Positions 16,981 to 26,961 are shown, numbered from the stretch's first letter. The stretch is DNA of 64,000 nt from Chryseobacterium geocarposphaerae (GCF_002797535.1 NZ_PGFD01000003.1:310001-374000), one strand, 5' to 3'. The notes: generated from the letters alone by a model not told the origin. Made by a program: numbers and translations.

Positions 16981-19900
16981 TTATTTACCCTCTGATTTTA
17001 TAGAATCTGTTTTTATTTCACTTTCAACTTCCTTCTGTTTTTTGTTCTTTTTCTTTTTAAATAAAGAATTAAAACTTTTACTCCAAACGACCCCTACTCC
17101 ATATGACTGGTTTGCTGAACCATTGGCGTTAAGTCCGGTTCCCATACCTATAGTGTATGGTTTTGAATATCCTCTCAATATTAACGTACCGTCATTTTTC
17201 TTAGAAATATCATATTCTATGGAACCTTCTCCTGATAAGAAATTGTTGGTATCGGTATTTTCCGTCTTAGAAAGAGGTATTCCAAGACCTGTCTTTATGT
17301 TCACTCTCGGCGAAACTTCAAAGCTTACACCAGCATTGGCTCTGTCCCCTGTATTGGAGTTCTGATCCCCTTTTACGTAGTTCAAGTCAATCTGGAATTC
17401 GTTACTCACTGTATTTAATGCAGAACCCAATTGTTTTAAAATCATATTGTACCCGGAGCTTTCAGCAACTCCCGCAAAGTCGACCCCTACTCCTCCCGTA
17501 GTCATGTTAAAGCTATTCAGCAAGAGAACGGACCCAAACTGCAATACTTTTTCACCATCCTGGCTTAATTTGCTGTTTAAAGCTTCTTTTACCTGGCTGG
17601 AAACATCTAATGCTGTCAATCCAAGTTCAACATCAGGATTGGTCAATGTTTCGGTAATTTTAGCCTGAAGAAGAATCTTAATCGGTTGAAGACCACTCAT
17701 ACTAAGGTATTCCCCGGTATTCGAAACCATTCTCATATAGTTGGCCGTAATATCCAAAGTAGGCTTCATGGCATCTCCGTCCCAACGTATGCTGCTTCCT
17801 TTTTCGATCTGGAATGTTTTATTAAGAATCGCCTTAGAAATAAAAGTTCCATTGTCTACCATATAAGCTCCGTTCATAGAAATATTCCCCTGTCTGCTCA
17901 TCTGGAATTTCAGATTATTCGCAGTTCCTTTTACTGAAATATTTCCGACATCATCTCCCACCAATACGTTTACCGTAGTACCTTTATCGATATCCAAGCT
18001 TAAGTCGATATTCATATTGGGTCCGGATTTCTTTTTTTCTTCCAGTACAATTTCCCCTACCTTATTTTCTTTTAAAAATCTCAGCATCTTAAATTCTTCA
18101 ACATTACTGGTAGAAGCCGAATTAAAGGTAAATGTACTTCCGTTTAATGCTTTAAACGGAGTTCTAGGGCTGGTTTCTATGTCCAATGCCGAAACAGGTC
18201 CTGAAATTGTAGCTTCCCCTTGTCCGTACACCCTACCCCAAAACAGATCGTTGTCTTTTTGAGTTGAATTTAGAACCAGAAGATTATTGGCATTAAAGAA
18301 GAGGGCGACCTGCATTGAAGATAAAGTTTCAAAACGGATATATCCCGAAACTGTTCCCTGAGAGCTTGTTCTTCCGTCATGAACTTCAATATTATTAAGA
18401 ATAGCCAACCCTTTGGATAAAGGAATCACCGTATCATCAAAAGAATAATCAACACCGGTAAACAAGAGCTTCAAACCAAAACCTTTTAATGCAATATCTC
18501 CACTGTAATCCAAATCGCTCAGCTTCCCACTGATCTTAAGATCTCCCGTTGCTTTTCCCCGCATATTTCCAAAAATAGATTGTACAAACTGCTGTGTAAA
18601 GGCCAGATCAAAATCTCTCATTTCAGCTGTAAGATCAATAACAGGAGACGAGGTATTGTTATTTACCGTTCCGGTAACATGTAGATTATTATTTCCGAGC
18701 ACCCCTGCAGAAGCCACTTTTATATCGACATCATAAACGTTCAGAGAAAAACTGTTGGTTGCAGATATCGTAATGTCTCCCATATCATTTCCATTCATAA
18801 TGATGTCATCTATCGTCATATCTACAAGCGGCTGCAACGTATTCTTATCCATTCGGATCTTAACACTACCATTAGCCAACCCCTTTATTCCCATAGGGTT
18901 TCCTCCGGACTGCATATCCAAGAGCTTCTCTATAGAAAAGTCTTTTACTTCCGCATCGACATAAAAATCTTTCGCCGATTTAAACGTGGATTCATTAATT
19001 TGCAGTGAACTGTTATCCGAATAAATTCTCAGATTCCTGATTTCAAAATCTGCTGTTTTTTTCCTGTATGTAATGGTATGATCCAAATTCGGATCTGTAT
19101 CTATTCTCCAAATTACGTCATTAAATGCAATTTCAGTAGGTTCAAACCTGAATACAAAATCGCCTGCAGCATTCGTAGACTGGTTGAAGTTGATGGCATA
19201 ACTTTTCAGTTTATTTTCTACATCATCTTCCGGGCTCCCATGTCTGAAGTTGGTGGAAATTCTGAGCAGGGTGTTGTTTTCATTCTTACCGGTTAAGGTA
19301 ATATCCCGGAGTATATTTTTATTGTATTCTATCTTATTTATTTTGGCATACAGCTGCTGATCAAGATTGGCTGTATTGATCCTCACCATTATGCTATCCA
19401 CCATGGCACTATCTTTCTTAATACTACCTCTGTCATTAATTTTGTAAGAAGGGTTGGATGCAGCCAGAGCTTTATCTGCTTCTGTTATTTCCTCTACCTT
19501 TGTCATTACATATTTAAGAGATGTGGCATCAAGATTTAAGATTAAATTATTGGAATTCCCATCATACTCTCCTTCCACTTTAGCACCTTGTGGTAATTTC
19601 AGATCAGGCATAAAATAGCTTACCAAACCTTGCTCCACATCAAAATTCATGGCAAAATTCTGGCCTCTGTATAGTTTTCTCGGCGGCGGACCAACTAAGA
19701 TTTTACCCAATCCGTTTTCAACCATTCCTGCAAGATCTGCCAGGTTATACTTTCCGGAAATCTTACCGTTCACAGCTCCCGGAGCATTCACATCAATAAC
19801 CCTCCCTCCATTTTCCAAAAATGTTTTCAGCTTTGCATTAGGAATTTTATAGCGTTGATCAGCGGTTGCAAAATCTATATTATTGGCTTCTACATCAAGA

Positions 19901-21768
19901 TTTAAATCATTAATGGTAGACATTGCCATTTTTCCGGTAACCTGGCCACTCACGATCTGTTTACCGGGTTTATCCGTGAAATAATTCATGTTCAAATAAT
20001 TCACGTTGGCATCTACATTGGCAAAAATTCTTGAAGTACTGAAATCTATTAAGCCTTTTATTGTTGCTTTAGCCTGTTCGTCATTAACTGTAATTAAACC
20101 ATTATATTTTTTGTGATCCAGCAAACCATCCAAGTACAGATTATTGATTTCTTTATTCATAATTTCAACACTGGAAATCTGAGATTTTGTACTCAGTCTC
20201 ATCGTATTGACATCAAAACTTTGTCCGTTGAGATTAAATTTACCCGATATTAATCCTACAGATTTGTTTTTGGTAATCACAGAAGTATTTAAATCTTTTA
20301 TCTCTGCATATCCCACATATTTTGGCAGAGATGTGCTAAAATCCGTCAATGAGAAGTTTGAGATTTTTGCCTGCCCTATTCCCGTCATCAAATTCCCTGA
20401 AGATACATAAACCTGTTTAGGAGTTACTTTTGCTGTACCATTATATTTCACCCTTCCAAAATCATCCGCAAAATTTTTCATTTTTTTGGAAATGAAAGAA
20501 GGCATCATTTTTTTCAGCTCTACATAGGTAAAATCAGTAGAAAGATCATTCGTTTCAATTAAGAAATTTCCCTTTAGCAGATGATGCGCTTTGAGTTTTT
20601 TGGTAGCAATATTCACCTGAGGATTTCTGATCAGAAAGTTCTTTAATGTAAACTCATTTAAAGGTCCTTCCATATCTCCGGAAAGATTAAATGGAATAAA
20701 GTTATCCCAATTCGTCACAAAATAACTGATATCATAACCGTTAAGCTGACTTCCCTGATTGATATTCATCTCCCATTTTACCTTGTTGGTAAAATCAGCC
20801 CACGAACCTTTATGAAGATTAAACTTAATGTTCCCCTGCAATAAAGAATGATCTGTATTCAGAGTTAAATCTTTCAGCAGCAGAAAATCTTCTGTCATAG
20901 AAAATTCCGTGGAGAAGGTTTCCACAAAATGAGATTTGCCCCATCTTTTGGTAGTAAATGTAAAATTATTGATCTGAGCAGCAATATTGGCACCATTTAC
21001 TCTTACTTTGGGAGCTCTCAGGTTAACATGAGTTGCAGTAAGCCATTTCCCGGCTTCACCCGGTGAATTTTGATTGATAATAGAAACTTTTGAATCTAAA
21101 ATTTCCAGTCGGGAATTAAGCTGAAAAGGAGGTTTATTAGGATCTCTTTTTTTTCCACTATCAAATAATTTGGTAAACCGTATAAAATTAGAAATACTGT
21201 CTCCCTTGTAAGTAATTACTTTGACATCAGCATTTTTAAGAATAAGCCCGTTAAAACTTAATGAATTGTGCTTCCCGATATTTGTTGCTAAAGAAAACCA
21301 GTCCGAATTGGCAATGAATTCTTTGGCTTTTATAAATTCTAATCCTTTATAATCTTTTATTTTTAAACCTTTAATGGTAACATCCCCGAAAAAGTCGACC
21401 TCAACGCTTTCTGTAGACATATCGGCTTTGAAATCCCTGTTTACAATCTGTAAAGCCTGATCTGCGGCCCATCTTTTCGTTACGGGAAGATTAATGGCCA
21501 CAAAAGCCAGAACGACGATCCCAAGAACAAACCAAAATAAGATAAGCAAAAGTCTGGCCCACCAGGAATAGCTTACGACATCTTTTGCAGCCTGCTTTCC
21601 GATTTCCTGAGCGGCATCTATAGGGTGTTTTATAGCGTCTGAGGCAAATTCAGAAGCTTCCTTTACGGTCTCCTGAACATTTTCCACAGTTTTTTGTACC
21701 TGATTACCTAAGTTTTCAGCTACTGATTTTTTGTTCTCATTGTCGTTATTATTCTCTAACTTTGCCAT
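16981..21768 (-). CDS. TamB-like translocation/assembly module protein
   Basis: 1595 residues from the ATG at 21768. An in-frame start 34 codons upstream would run through tsaD and is rejected. A cytoplasmic N-terminus of about 75 residues precedes one membrane helix (RLLLILFWFVLGIVVLAFVA). A very long periplasmic beta-rich region follows (AsmA/TamB-like), and the DUF490/TamB C-terminal domain lies near residues 1150-1570. The C-terminus ends in a lysine-rich tail. Such bridge-like proteins are thought to carry phospholipids or help outer-membrane protein assembly. No TamA-type gene is nearby. It diverges from tsaD with 4 bp between start codons. Confidence 0.9.
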   Translation of the reverse strand: MAKLENNNDNENKKSVAENLGNQVQKTVENVQETVKEASEFASDAIKHPIDAAQEIGKQAAKDVVSYSWWARLLLILFWFVLGIVVLAFVAINLPVTKRWAADQALQIVNRDFKADMSTESVEVDFFGDVTIKGLKIKDYKGLEFIKAKEFIANSDWFSLATNIGKHNSLSFNGLILKNADVKVITYKGDSISNFIRFTKLFDSGKKRDPNKPPFQLNSRLEILDSKVSIINQNSPGEAGKWLTATHVNLRAPKVRVNGANIAAQINNFTFTTKRWGKSHFVETFSTEFSMTEDFLLLKDLTLNTDHSLLQGNIKFNLHKGSWADFTNKVKWEMNINQGSQLNGYDISYFVTNWDNFIPFNLSGDMEGPLNEFTLKNFLIRNPQVNIATKKLKAHHLLKGNFLIETNDLSTDFTYVELKKMMPSFISKKMKNFADDFGRVKYNGTAKVTPKQVYVSSGNLMTGIGQAKISNFSLTDFSTSLPKYVGYAEIKDLNTSVITKNKSVGLISGKFNLNGQSFDVNTMRLSTKSQISSVEIMNKEINNLYLDGLLDHKKYNGLITVNDEQAKATIKGLIDFSTSRIFANVDANVNYLNMNYFTDKPGKQIVSGQVTGKMAMSTINDLNLDVEANNIDFATADQRYKIPNAKLKTFLENGGRVIDVNAPGAVNGKISGKYNLADLAGMVENGLGKILVGPPPRKLYRGQNFAMNFDVEQGLVSYFMPDLKLPQGAKVEGEYDGNSNNLILNLDATSLKYVMTKVEEITEADKALAASNPSYKINDRGSIKKDSAMVDSIMVRINTANLDQQLYAKINKIEYNKNILRDITLTGKNENNTLLRISTNFRHGSPEDDVENKLKSYAINFNQSTNAAGDFVFRFEPTEIAFNDVIWRIDTDPNLDHTITYRKKTADFEIRNLRIYSDNSSLQINESTFKSAKDFYVDAEVKDFSIEKLLDMQSGGNPMGIKGLANGSVKIRMDKNTLQPLVDMTIDDIIMNGNDMGDITISATNSFSLNVYDVDIKVASAGVLGNNNLHVTGTVNNNTSSPVIDLTAEMRDFDLAFTQQFVQSIFGNMRGKATGDLKISGKLSDLDYSGDIALKGFGLKLLFTGVDYSFDDTVIPLSKGLAILNNIEVHDGRTSSQGTVSGYIRFETLSSMQVALFFNANNLLVLNSTQKDNDLFWGRVYGQGEATISGPVSALDIETSPRTPFKALNGSTFTFNSASTSNVEEFKMLRFLKENKVGEIVLEEKKKSGPNMNIDLSLDIDKGTTVNVLVGDDVGNISVKGTANNLKFQMSRQGNISMNGAYMVDNGTFISKAILNKTFQIEKGSSIRWDGDAMKPTLDITANYMRMVSNTGEYLSMSGLQPIKILLQAKITETLTNPDVELGLTALDVSSQVKEALNSKLSQDGEKVLQFGSVLLLNSFNMTTGGVGVDFAGVAESSGYNMILKQLGSALNTVSNEFQIDLNYVKGDQNSNTGDRANAGVSFEVSPRVNIKTGLGIPLSKTENTDTNNFLSGEGSIEYDISKKNDGTLILRGYSKPYTIGMGTGLNANGSANQSYGVGVVWSKSFNSLFKKKKNKKQKEVESEIKTDSIKSEGK
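21757..21764 (+). promoter_or_regulatory. -7 box TAACTTTG of tsaD inside tamB-like 5' coding sequence
   Basis: Exact TAnnTTTG ending 8 bp before the tsaD ATG, with TTTG at 21730-21733 (spacer 23). A transcript from here would have almost no leader. Confidence 0.5.
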
Positions 21769-21772
21769 TATT

Positions 21773-22789
21773 ATGAGCGACTCTATAATTTTAGGTATCG
21801 AATCGTCTTGTGACGATACTTCAGCAGCTATTATCAAAGGAAATGCTATTCTTTCTAATATTGCCGCCAATCAGGCAATTCATAAAGAATATGGTGGTGT
21901 GGTTCCTGAACTGGCTTCAAGAGCACACCAGCAAAATATCATTCCTGTTGTTGAAAAATCCTTACTCAAAGCAAATATACAACAAAATGCAATCTCTGCC
22001 ATAGGCTTTACACGTGGCCCCGGACTTTTGGGTTCTCTTCTTGTAGGTACATCTTTTGCTAAATCATTAGCCATGAGTTTAGATGTTCCTTTAATAGAGG
22101 TAAACCACCTCCAGGCGCACATTTTAGCCCATTTCATTGAGGATGCAAATCCTATGCCGCCCAAATTTCCGTTTCTGTGTCTTACCGTAAGCGGAGGCCA
22201 CACAATGATCGTTCTGGTGAAGGATTATTTTGACATGGAAATTATCGGAAAAACAATTGACGATGCTGCCGGAGAAGCTTTTGATAAAATTGGAAAAATA
22301 TTTGACCTGGATTATCCTGCAGGTCCTATCATCGACAGATTAGCCAAAGAAGGAAATCCGGATGCTTTCCAATTCAATAAACCAAAGCTGGAAAATTACG
22401 ATTACTCTTTTAGCGGAATTAAAACTTCAGTACTCTACTTCATTCAAAAAGAAGTAAAAAAAGATCCTGATTTTATTAAAAACAACCTTAATGATCTTTG
22501 CGCTTCCGTTCAGAAATCCATTATTGAAATTTTGATGAACAAGCTGGAAAAAGCAGCAAAAGATTTAAATATCAAAGAAGTGGCCATTGCAGGCGGAGTT
22601 TCTGCTAATTCAGCCTTAAGAAAAGTGATGCAGGACAATCATGAAAAACTGGGCTGGAATATTTATATCCCTAAATTTGAATACACAACCGATAATGCAG
22701 CAATGATTGCCATGGTTGCCCAACTGAAATTTGAGAGAGGTGAATTTACAGATTTAAGAACTACGGCTACGGCAAAATATGATTTGTAA
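21773..22789 (+). CDS. tsaD: tRNA N6-threonylcarbamoyladenosine synthase subunit TsaD
   Basis: 338 residues from the ATG at 21773; the longer frame runs back through the divergent tamB-like gene. ILGIESSCDDTSAAI is the hallmark N-terminus, His112 and His116 (NHLQAH) bind the metal, and VSGGHT and AIAGGVSANSALR are the ASKHA nucleotide-binding segments. It transfers threonylcarbamoyl to A37 of ANN-decoding tRNAs. The 3' end shares one base with the next gene (TAATG). Another enzyme of the same modification, MtaB, is encoded at 55.4-56.8 kb. Confidence 0.96.
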   Translation: MSDSIILGIESSCDDTSAAIIKGNAILSNIAANQAIHKEYGGVVPELASRAHQQNIIPVVEKSLLKANIQQNAISAIGFTRGPGLLGSLLVGTSFAKSLAMSLDVPLIEVNHLQAHILAHFIEDANPMPPKFPFLCLTVSGGHTMIVLVKDYFDMEIIGKTIDDAAGEAFDKIGKIFDLDYPAGPIIDRLAKEGNPDAFQFNKPKLENYDYSFSGIKTSVLYFIQKEVKKDPDFIKNNLNDLCASVQKSIIEILMNKLEKAAKDLNIKEVAIAGGVSANSALRKVMQDNHEKLGWNIYIPKFEYTTDNAAMIAMVAQLKFERGEFTDLRTTATAKYDL

Positions 22790-23193
22790 TGAAGATATTA
22801 TTAGAAGAGAAAGTACTGGGAAAACATTCTAAAAAGAACTCAAAATATTATTGGATTTTAGAAACCGTTACAGGAAAAAACGAAGCAACAGAATTTGCAA
22901 TCGACTATTTTCCAGCAAGCTCCGAAACAGGATATATTCAGAATATAAAGGAAGAGGTTTTAGAAAAAATAAATTCAGAGAATGTTTTCAGCTTTGCTTA
23001 CGAACCTAAAGAAGGAGATTATTTATCCATCAAAAATAATTTAAGAAAAAACGAGTATCTTAATATGATTTTCCTTAATAATACTTGGGTTGAGGAGATT
23101 TATATGTGTTCTTACAGAAACTGTGAGGAGGATATCTATGCTACCATAAAAACAGGAGTTGCATTTTTAAGCGAAAATGAGATTTTTTTTTAA
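22789..23193 (+). CDS. Hypothetical protein between tsaD and rsmE
   Basis: 134 residues, soluble, mixed alpha/beta composition, no motif recognised. Start and stop overlap tsaD by one base, so translation is coupled. rsmE follows 16 bp later. Placement between two RNA-modification genes suggests a shared operon rather than a known function. Confidence 0.75.
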   Translation: MKILLEEKVLGKHSKKNSKYYWILETVTGKNEATEFAIDYFPASSETGYIQNIKEEVLEKINSENVFSFAYEPKEGDYLSIKNNLRKNEYLNMIFLNNTWVEEIYMCSYRNCEEDIYATIKTGVAFLSENEIFF

Positions 23194-23209
23194 ATAATAA
23201 CCTTTTTCT

Positions 23210-23905
23210 ATGAAACTTTTTTTTGGAGAAATTAATAACGAAATTGTAACTATCAATGATGAAGAACAACAGCATATTGTAAAAGTTCTTCGTATGAAAA
23301 ACGGTGCGGAAATTCATGTAACGGACGGAAACGGAAATCTCGCCTCAGGAAAACTGGTTATTGAAGGGAAAAAAGCAAACATTGAGGTTTCAGAAATAAA
23401 AAGAGACTTTCCTGATTTCAGCCCAAAACTTCATATTGTGATTGCTCCGACAAAAAACATTGACCGTATTGAGTTTTTTGTAGAAAAAGCTGTAGAAATG
23501 GGGATTTCAGAAATCACCATTCTCCAGACAGAAAAGACTGAACGTAAAAACATTAATATCGACAAGCTCAAAAAACAGGCTATTGCTGCGTCCAAACAAA
23601 GTTTAAGATTTCATTTTCCAGTCATCAATGACTCGGTAAAGATTTCGGATTTTCTGAAAAAAATCAATCCGGAAAGCACATTTGTCGCACATTGCCATGA
23701 AAATCTGGAGAGAATCAAGCTTAAAGAGATTCCACATTTGGAAAGTATTACTTTTCTCATTGGTCCGGAAGGTGATTTCTCAGAAAAAGAGATTTCCTTT
23801 TTAGCAGAGCATAAGATAAAAGCTGTTTCACTAGGAAATCAAAGGTTGAGAACAGAAACTGCAGGAATTTTTGTAGCTGCATGGAATTACAATAAGATGA
23901 TTTAA
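23210..23905 (+). CDS. rsmE: 16S rRNA (uracil-1498-N3)-methyltransferase
   Basis: 231 residues. N-terminal PUA-like domain (HIVKVLRMKNGAEIHVTDG) and C-terminal SPOUT knot with LIGPEGDFSEKE and LGNQRLRTETAG, the SAM-binding signatures of RsmE. It methylates U1498 in helix 44 of 16S rRNA. It is the last gene of the tsaD operon. Its stop overlaps by 4 bp with the stop of a convergent gene, leaving no room for an intergenic terminator. Confidence 0.94.
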   Translation: MKLFFGEINNEIVTINDEEQQHIVKVLRMKNGAEIHVTDGNGNLASGKLVIEGKKANIEVSEIKRDFPDFSPKLHIVIAPTKNIDRIEFFVEKAVEMGISEITILQTEKTERKNINIDKLKKQAIAASKQSLRFHFPVINDSVKISDFLKKINPESTFVAHCHENLERIKLKEIPHLESITFLIGPEGDFSEKEISFLAEHKIKAVSLGNQRLRTETAGIFVAAWNYNKMI

Positions 23906-24435
23906 TTGCTCTCTTTAAATCGTTTTATTGGCACGGTTAATCCAACCTGAAGGGTATTAATCGGAAAATTTTCTGCTTTTAATAATCTGAAATTGTAACC
24001 TATACTAAGCTTTCCTCTACTGCCGCCGAATCCTAAATAAGGCATAACACGCGGGATGACCTTCTGAAAATTGGTTTGAAACTGCATTTCAGCTCCCATT
24101 GAAATTCCTGCACTGGAACTGACTCCAACTTTAGGAGACATAAAGAAGCCATACCTGTTGTTAATGATAAAATCAGTTCCGGCATAATATACTTTTGATG
24201 CTCCGTGATATCCGTCATAGTCGGTGATTCTCCCAAAAACTAATTCGATAATATGCATTTGTGAAGCTCTGAAAGTCTCCGTATTATCTCTGGCATCGCC
24301 TGCATAATGATAGCCCACTAATATGGCAGGAGAAATTGTTGTCTTCATTCTTCTGTAAGCCAAAGTATCAAATTTTACCTGGGCAAAGAATACACCTGAT
24401 GAAATACAAAATAATAGGAAAAACAATCTCGTCAT
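23902..24435 (-). CDS. Exported protein, probably outer-membrane beta-barrel, unknown
   Basis: 177 residues with a signal peptide (MTRLFFLLFCISSGVFFAQ). The mature part alternates polar and apolar residues and is rich in Gly, Tyr and Phe (YLGFGGSRGKLSIGYNFRL), as in small outer-membrane barrels. No named family recognised. It is probably co-transcribed with the upstream TrmH-type gene (26-bp gap). The 3' end overlaps rsmE by 4 bp. Confidence 0.75.
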   Translation of the reverse strand: MTRLFFLLFCISSGVFFAQVKFDTLAYRRMKTTISPAILVGYHYAGDARDNTETFRASQMHIIELVFGRITDYDGYHGASKVYYAGTDFIINNRYGFFMSPKVGVSSSAGISMGAEMQFQTNFQKVIPRVMPYLGFGGSRGKLSIGYNFRLLKAENFPINTLQVGLTVPIKRFKESN

Positions 24436-24461
24436 AAAGTTTTTAATTTCAATTATAACTT

Positions 24462-25133
24462 TTAAAAATTAATATTATTTTCTCTTAAATATTTTTCAAA
24501 AATCTGATCACCACTTCTCATTGAATTGACTGCCCATCGAATTTTCATTCTCAGAAGTTTTTCTTCGTTAAGCTTATAATCAATACCTGACCTCATCAGT
24601 TTTTGTTTTAATTCATACAAACAGATCGAAGCTGCTACGGAAACGTTAAAACTTCTTGTAAAACCATACATAGGAATCGCTAAGGTCTCATCTGCAAAGT
24701 CTAAGATCTCTTGCGAAACACCTTCCATTTCGGTTCCGAAAACCAAGGCAATAGGCTGGGTAATTTCATAATCCGGTAAAAATTTAGCATTATTTTCCAA
24801 TGATACTGCTACCATTTTGTAACCTCTGTCTTTGATCTTCTGGAAAGACTCCATATTTCGGGGAAGTTTTTCTACTTCAACCCAGGTATCCGCTCCTTTT
24901 GTCACTCTTAGATTAGGCTCAAAATTATGTTCTTCCTGCAATGCCACCACTTTATGAAAAGCACAGGCTTCTGTAGATCTGACAATTGCCGCCGCATTTC
25001 TAAACTGATACACATCTTCTAAAACCGGTAGTACAAAATCTGAACTTTCAGGAGCAAAATGCTCAATTTTTCTTAATCTTTCTTCCGTTAAAAACTGTTT
25101 GAGGTAATCGTATGTTTTTACTAAATCTTCCAT
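24462..25133 (-). CDS. TrmH/SpoU family RNA 2'-O-methyltransferase
   Basis: 223 residues with the three SPOUT motifs: NAAAIVRSTEA (motif 1), LVFGTEMEGVS (motif 2) and IPMYGFTRSFNVSVAASICLYE (motif 3). Length and C-terminal extension fit tRNA (guanosine-18-2'-O)-methyltransferase TrmH, though the precise target RNA cannot be fixed from sequence. It diverges from the asparaginase gene across 78 bp. Confidence 0.88.
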   Translation of the reverse strand: MEDLVKTYDYLKQFLTEERLRKIEHFAPESSDFVLPVLEDVYQFRNAAAIVRSTEACAFHKVVALQEEHNFEPNLRVTKGADTWVEVEKLPRNMESFQKIKDRGYKMVAVSLENNAKFLPDYEITQPIALVFGTEMEGVSQEILDFADETLAIPMYGFTRSFNVSVAASICLYELKQKLMRSGIDYKLNEEKLLRMKIRWAVNSMRSGDQIFEKYLRENNINF

Positions 25134-25160
25134 TCATTTTCAAATCTTTGCAAATTAACG

Positions 25161-25168
25161 TAATTTTG
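25161..25168 (+). promoter_or_regulatory. -7 box TAATTTTG of the asparaginase gene
   Basis: Exact TAnnTTTG 43 bp before the ATG in the 78-bp divergent gap. The -33 element is not clear. Confidence 0.35.
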
Positions 25169-25211
25169 AGGAATGAACCCTACAAAGGTCTAAATTCTTA
25201 ATAAAAGTTAC

Positions 25212-26228
25212 ATGAAACGAAAAGTCCTGCTGATATATACCGGTGGAACCATTGGTATGGAAAAAGACTATGAAACAGGGAGTCTCCGAGCTTTCGACTT
25301 CGGAAATATTTTTGAAAAAATGCCGGAAATGAAGCTGATGGAATGTGAGGTTTCTCTTCACCCTTTTGCCGAACCGCTGGATTCATCTGATATGGGGCCG
25401 AAGGAATGGAGAATGATCGCCAATTACATCCGTGAAAATTATGACGAATATGATGGTTTTCTGGTTCTTCACGGAACCGACACGATGTCTTACACCGCTT
25501 CAGCATTAAGTTTTATGCTAAAAGGATTGCGAAAACCAGTGATTTTCACAGGTTCACAGCTTCCTATCGGCGATTTGAGGACTGATGCTAAAGAAAATCT
25601 TCTGACGAGCTTATATTATGCCAGTTTGTATGAAAATAATGAAGCGGTCATTCAGGAAGTTGCTATCTATTTTGAATATAAATTATTAAGAGGAAACAGA
25701 ACCCTGAAATATTCAGCAGAGTTTTTTGATGCATATGCAAGTCCTAACTATCCTATTCTGGGACAATCCGGAGTGCATCTTAATATTATTAAGGAAAATC
25801 TTTACCGTTGCGATTCAGGCATAGAGTTTCATGTGGATGAGCATATTTCCGAAGATATTTTATTCTGGAGAATTTTCCCGGGAATGCATTTAAATCATTT
25901 TAAGGAAATTCCAAAGATGAAAGTTCTGATTTTACAAGTATTTGGATCCGGAACTATTTTCAGCAATGAAAAAACCCAGGATACCCTGCAGGAAATAAGA
26001 AATAAAGGAACTGAAATTGTGGTGGTAAGTCAATGTATTTCCGGAGGTATTTCTTTCGGAAAGTATGAAAACAGCAATGTTTTTTCAAGAATAGGAGCCA
26101 TCAGCGGAAAAGATATGACGGCAGAATGCGCCATTACCAAAGCAATGCACCTCATTGGCAATCCTGCATACGAGGGAAGCTTTGCCGAGAACTTTACCAA
26201 AAGCCTTTGTGGAGAAATTTCTGACTAA
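25212..26228 (+). CDS. ansA: Type I (cytoplasmic) L-asparaginase
   Basis: 338 residues, no signal peptide, so type I. TGGTIG (residues 10-15) holds the catalytic threonine and HGTDTM (residues 87-92) the second Thr and Asp. It converts asparagine to aspartate and ammonia in the cytoplasm, with low affinity in typical type I enzymes. Monocistronic, with a tRNA gene 57 bp downstream. Confidence 0.94.
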   Translation: MKRKVLLIYTGGTIGMEKDYETGSLRAFDFGNIFEKMPEMKLMECEVSLHPFAEPLDSSDMGPKEWRMIANYIRENYDEYDGFLVLHGTDTMSYTASALSFMLKGLRKPVIFTGSQLPIGDLRTDAKENLLTSLYYASLYENNEAVIQEVAIYFEYKLLRGNRTLKYSAEFFDAYASPNYPILGQSGVHLNIIKENLYRCDSGIEFHVDEHISEDILFWRIFPGMHLNHFKEIPKMKVLILQVFGSGTIFSNEKTQDTLQEIRNKGTEIVVVSQCISGGISFGKYENSNVFSRIGAISGKDMTAECAITKAMHLIGNPAYEGSFAENFTKSLCGEISD

Positions 26229-26241
26229 TCTTTTATTAAAA

Positions 26242-26272
26242 TTTGCAGATTCAATAAAATACTCTATTTTTG
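26242..26272 (+). promoter_or_regulatory. Consensus promoter of tRNA-Ser
   Basis: TTTG (26242-26245), exactly 19 bp, TATTTTTG (26265-26272). The tRNA begins 14 bp further. One of the cleanest promoters in the window. Confidence 0.82.
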
Positions 26273-26285
26273 CAGTCTCGAATAA

Positions 26286-26372
26286 AGAAAGGTGTCCGAG
26301 TGGTTGAAGGAGCTACCCTGGAAAGGTAGTATACGGGTAACTGTATCGAGGGTTCGAATCCCTTCCTTTCTG
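26286..26372 (+). tRNA. tRNA-Ser (GGA)
   Basis: 87 nt with a long variable arm, as expected for Ser. Acceptor AGAAAGG pairs with CCTTTCT, G73 discriminator, T-loop TTCGAAT. Anticodon stem CTACC/GGTAG holds loop CTGGAAA, anticodon GGA. CCA is not fully encoded. Confidence 0.96.
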
Positions 26373-26413
26373 CAAAAACCGAAGCTAATTGCTTTCAAAA
26401 TGGTCAAAAAAGT

Positions 26414-26449
26414 AAAAACCTGTATTCATGATGATTACAGGTTTTTTTT
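26414..26449 (+). terminator. Terminator after tRNA-Ser
   Basis: AAAAACCTGTA, 11-nt loop, TACAGGTTTTTTT. Confidence 0.85.
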
Positions 26450-26512
26450 ATTTATAGGTCTTTGCTTATTTTTAAAACACGTAAAAACGGATTTTTGAAA
26501 AAGCCATTCACT

Positions 26513-26887
26513 TTAATTAAGTTCAACATAAGATTCTTTGGCTACCTGCCATCTTTCTGATGAGTATTCCCAAATTAATGTAAAGAATTTAGGAGCCGAA
26601 TTCCCATTTAATTCCAGATCCCGTGTCATAACAACCATTCCCATATTCCCATCACAAACAGCGTAATGAAACTCTGCTTTGGTAGAAAACGGTGTAGCTT
26701 TGGCATCGTTGTTTCCTTTAACAAAACTAACAAGCTGTTCTTTGTTCATAGTATCCACTGTGCCATCTTTACTGACTTTGACAATGAGTAAATTATCTGA
26801 ATAAATTTGCTGTACGTATGGTACATTAAAATGCGTTGCTTCATAAATAAGTTGCTTTGTTAGTTCAATTAATTTTTTACTATCCAT
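26513..26887 (-). CDS. NTF2/SnoaL-like small protein
   Basis: 124 residues. The pattern (N-terminal helices, then FHYAVCDGNMGMVVMTRDLELNG, and FTLIWEYSSERWQVAKESY) matches SnoaL/DUF4440-type cone proteins, which can be enzymes or ligand binders. No catalytic residues can be assigned. It is transcribed away from an NmrA-type oxidoreductase across a 153-bp gap that holds a perfect dyad, so both may be under one regulator. Confidence 0.72.
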   Translation of the reverse strand: MDSKKLIELTKQLIYEATHFNVPYVQQIYSDNLLIVKVSKDGTVDTMNKEQLVSFVKGNNDAKATPFSTKAEFHYAVCDGNMGMVVMTRDLELNGNSAPKFFTLIWEYSSERWQVAKESYVELN

Positions 26888-26961
26888 CTTTAAAATTTTA
26901 GGAAATGATTTAAACAGCCTCGATGACTATTATTATGCAAAGATGGATATAGTGCTTTTTT

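Noticed and set aside
21769..21870. Upstream extension of the tamB-like gene into tsaD
   Set aside because: It would overlap about 100 bp of the conserved tsaD N-terminus; the extra residues have no signal or motif.
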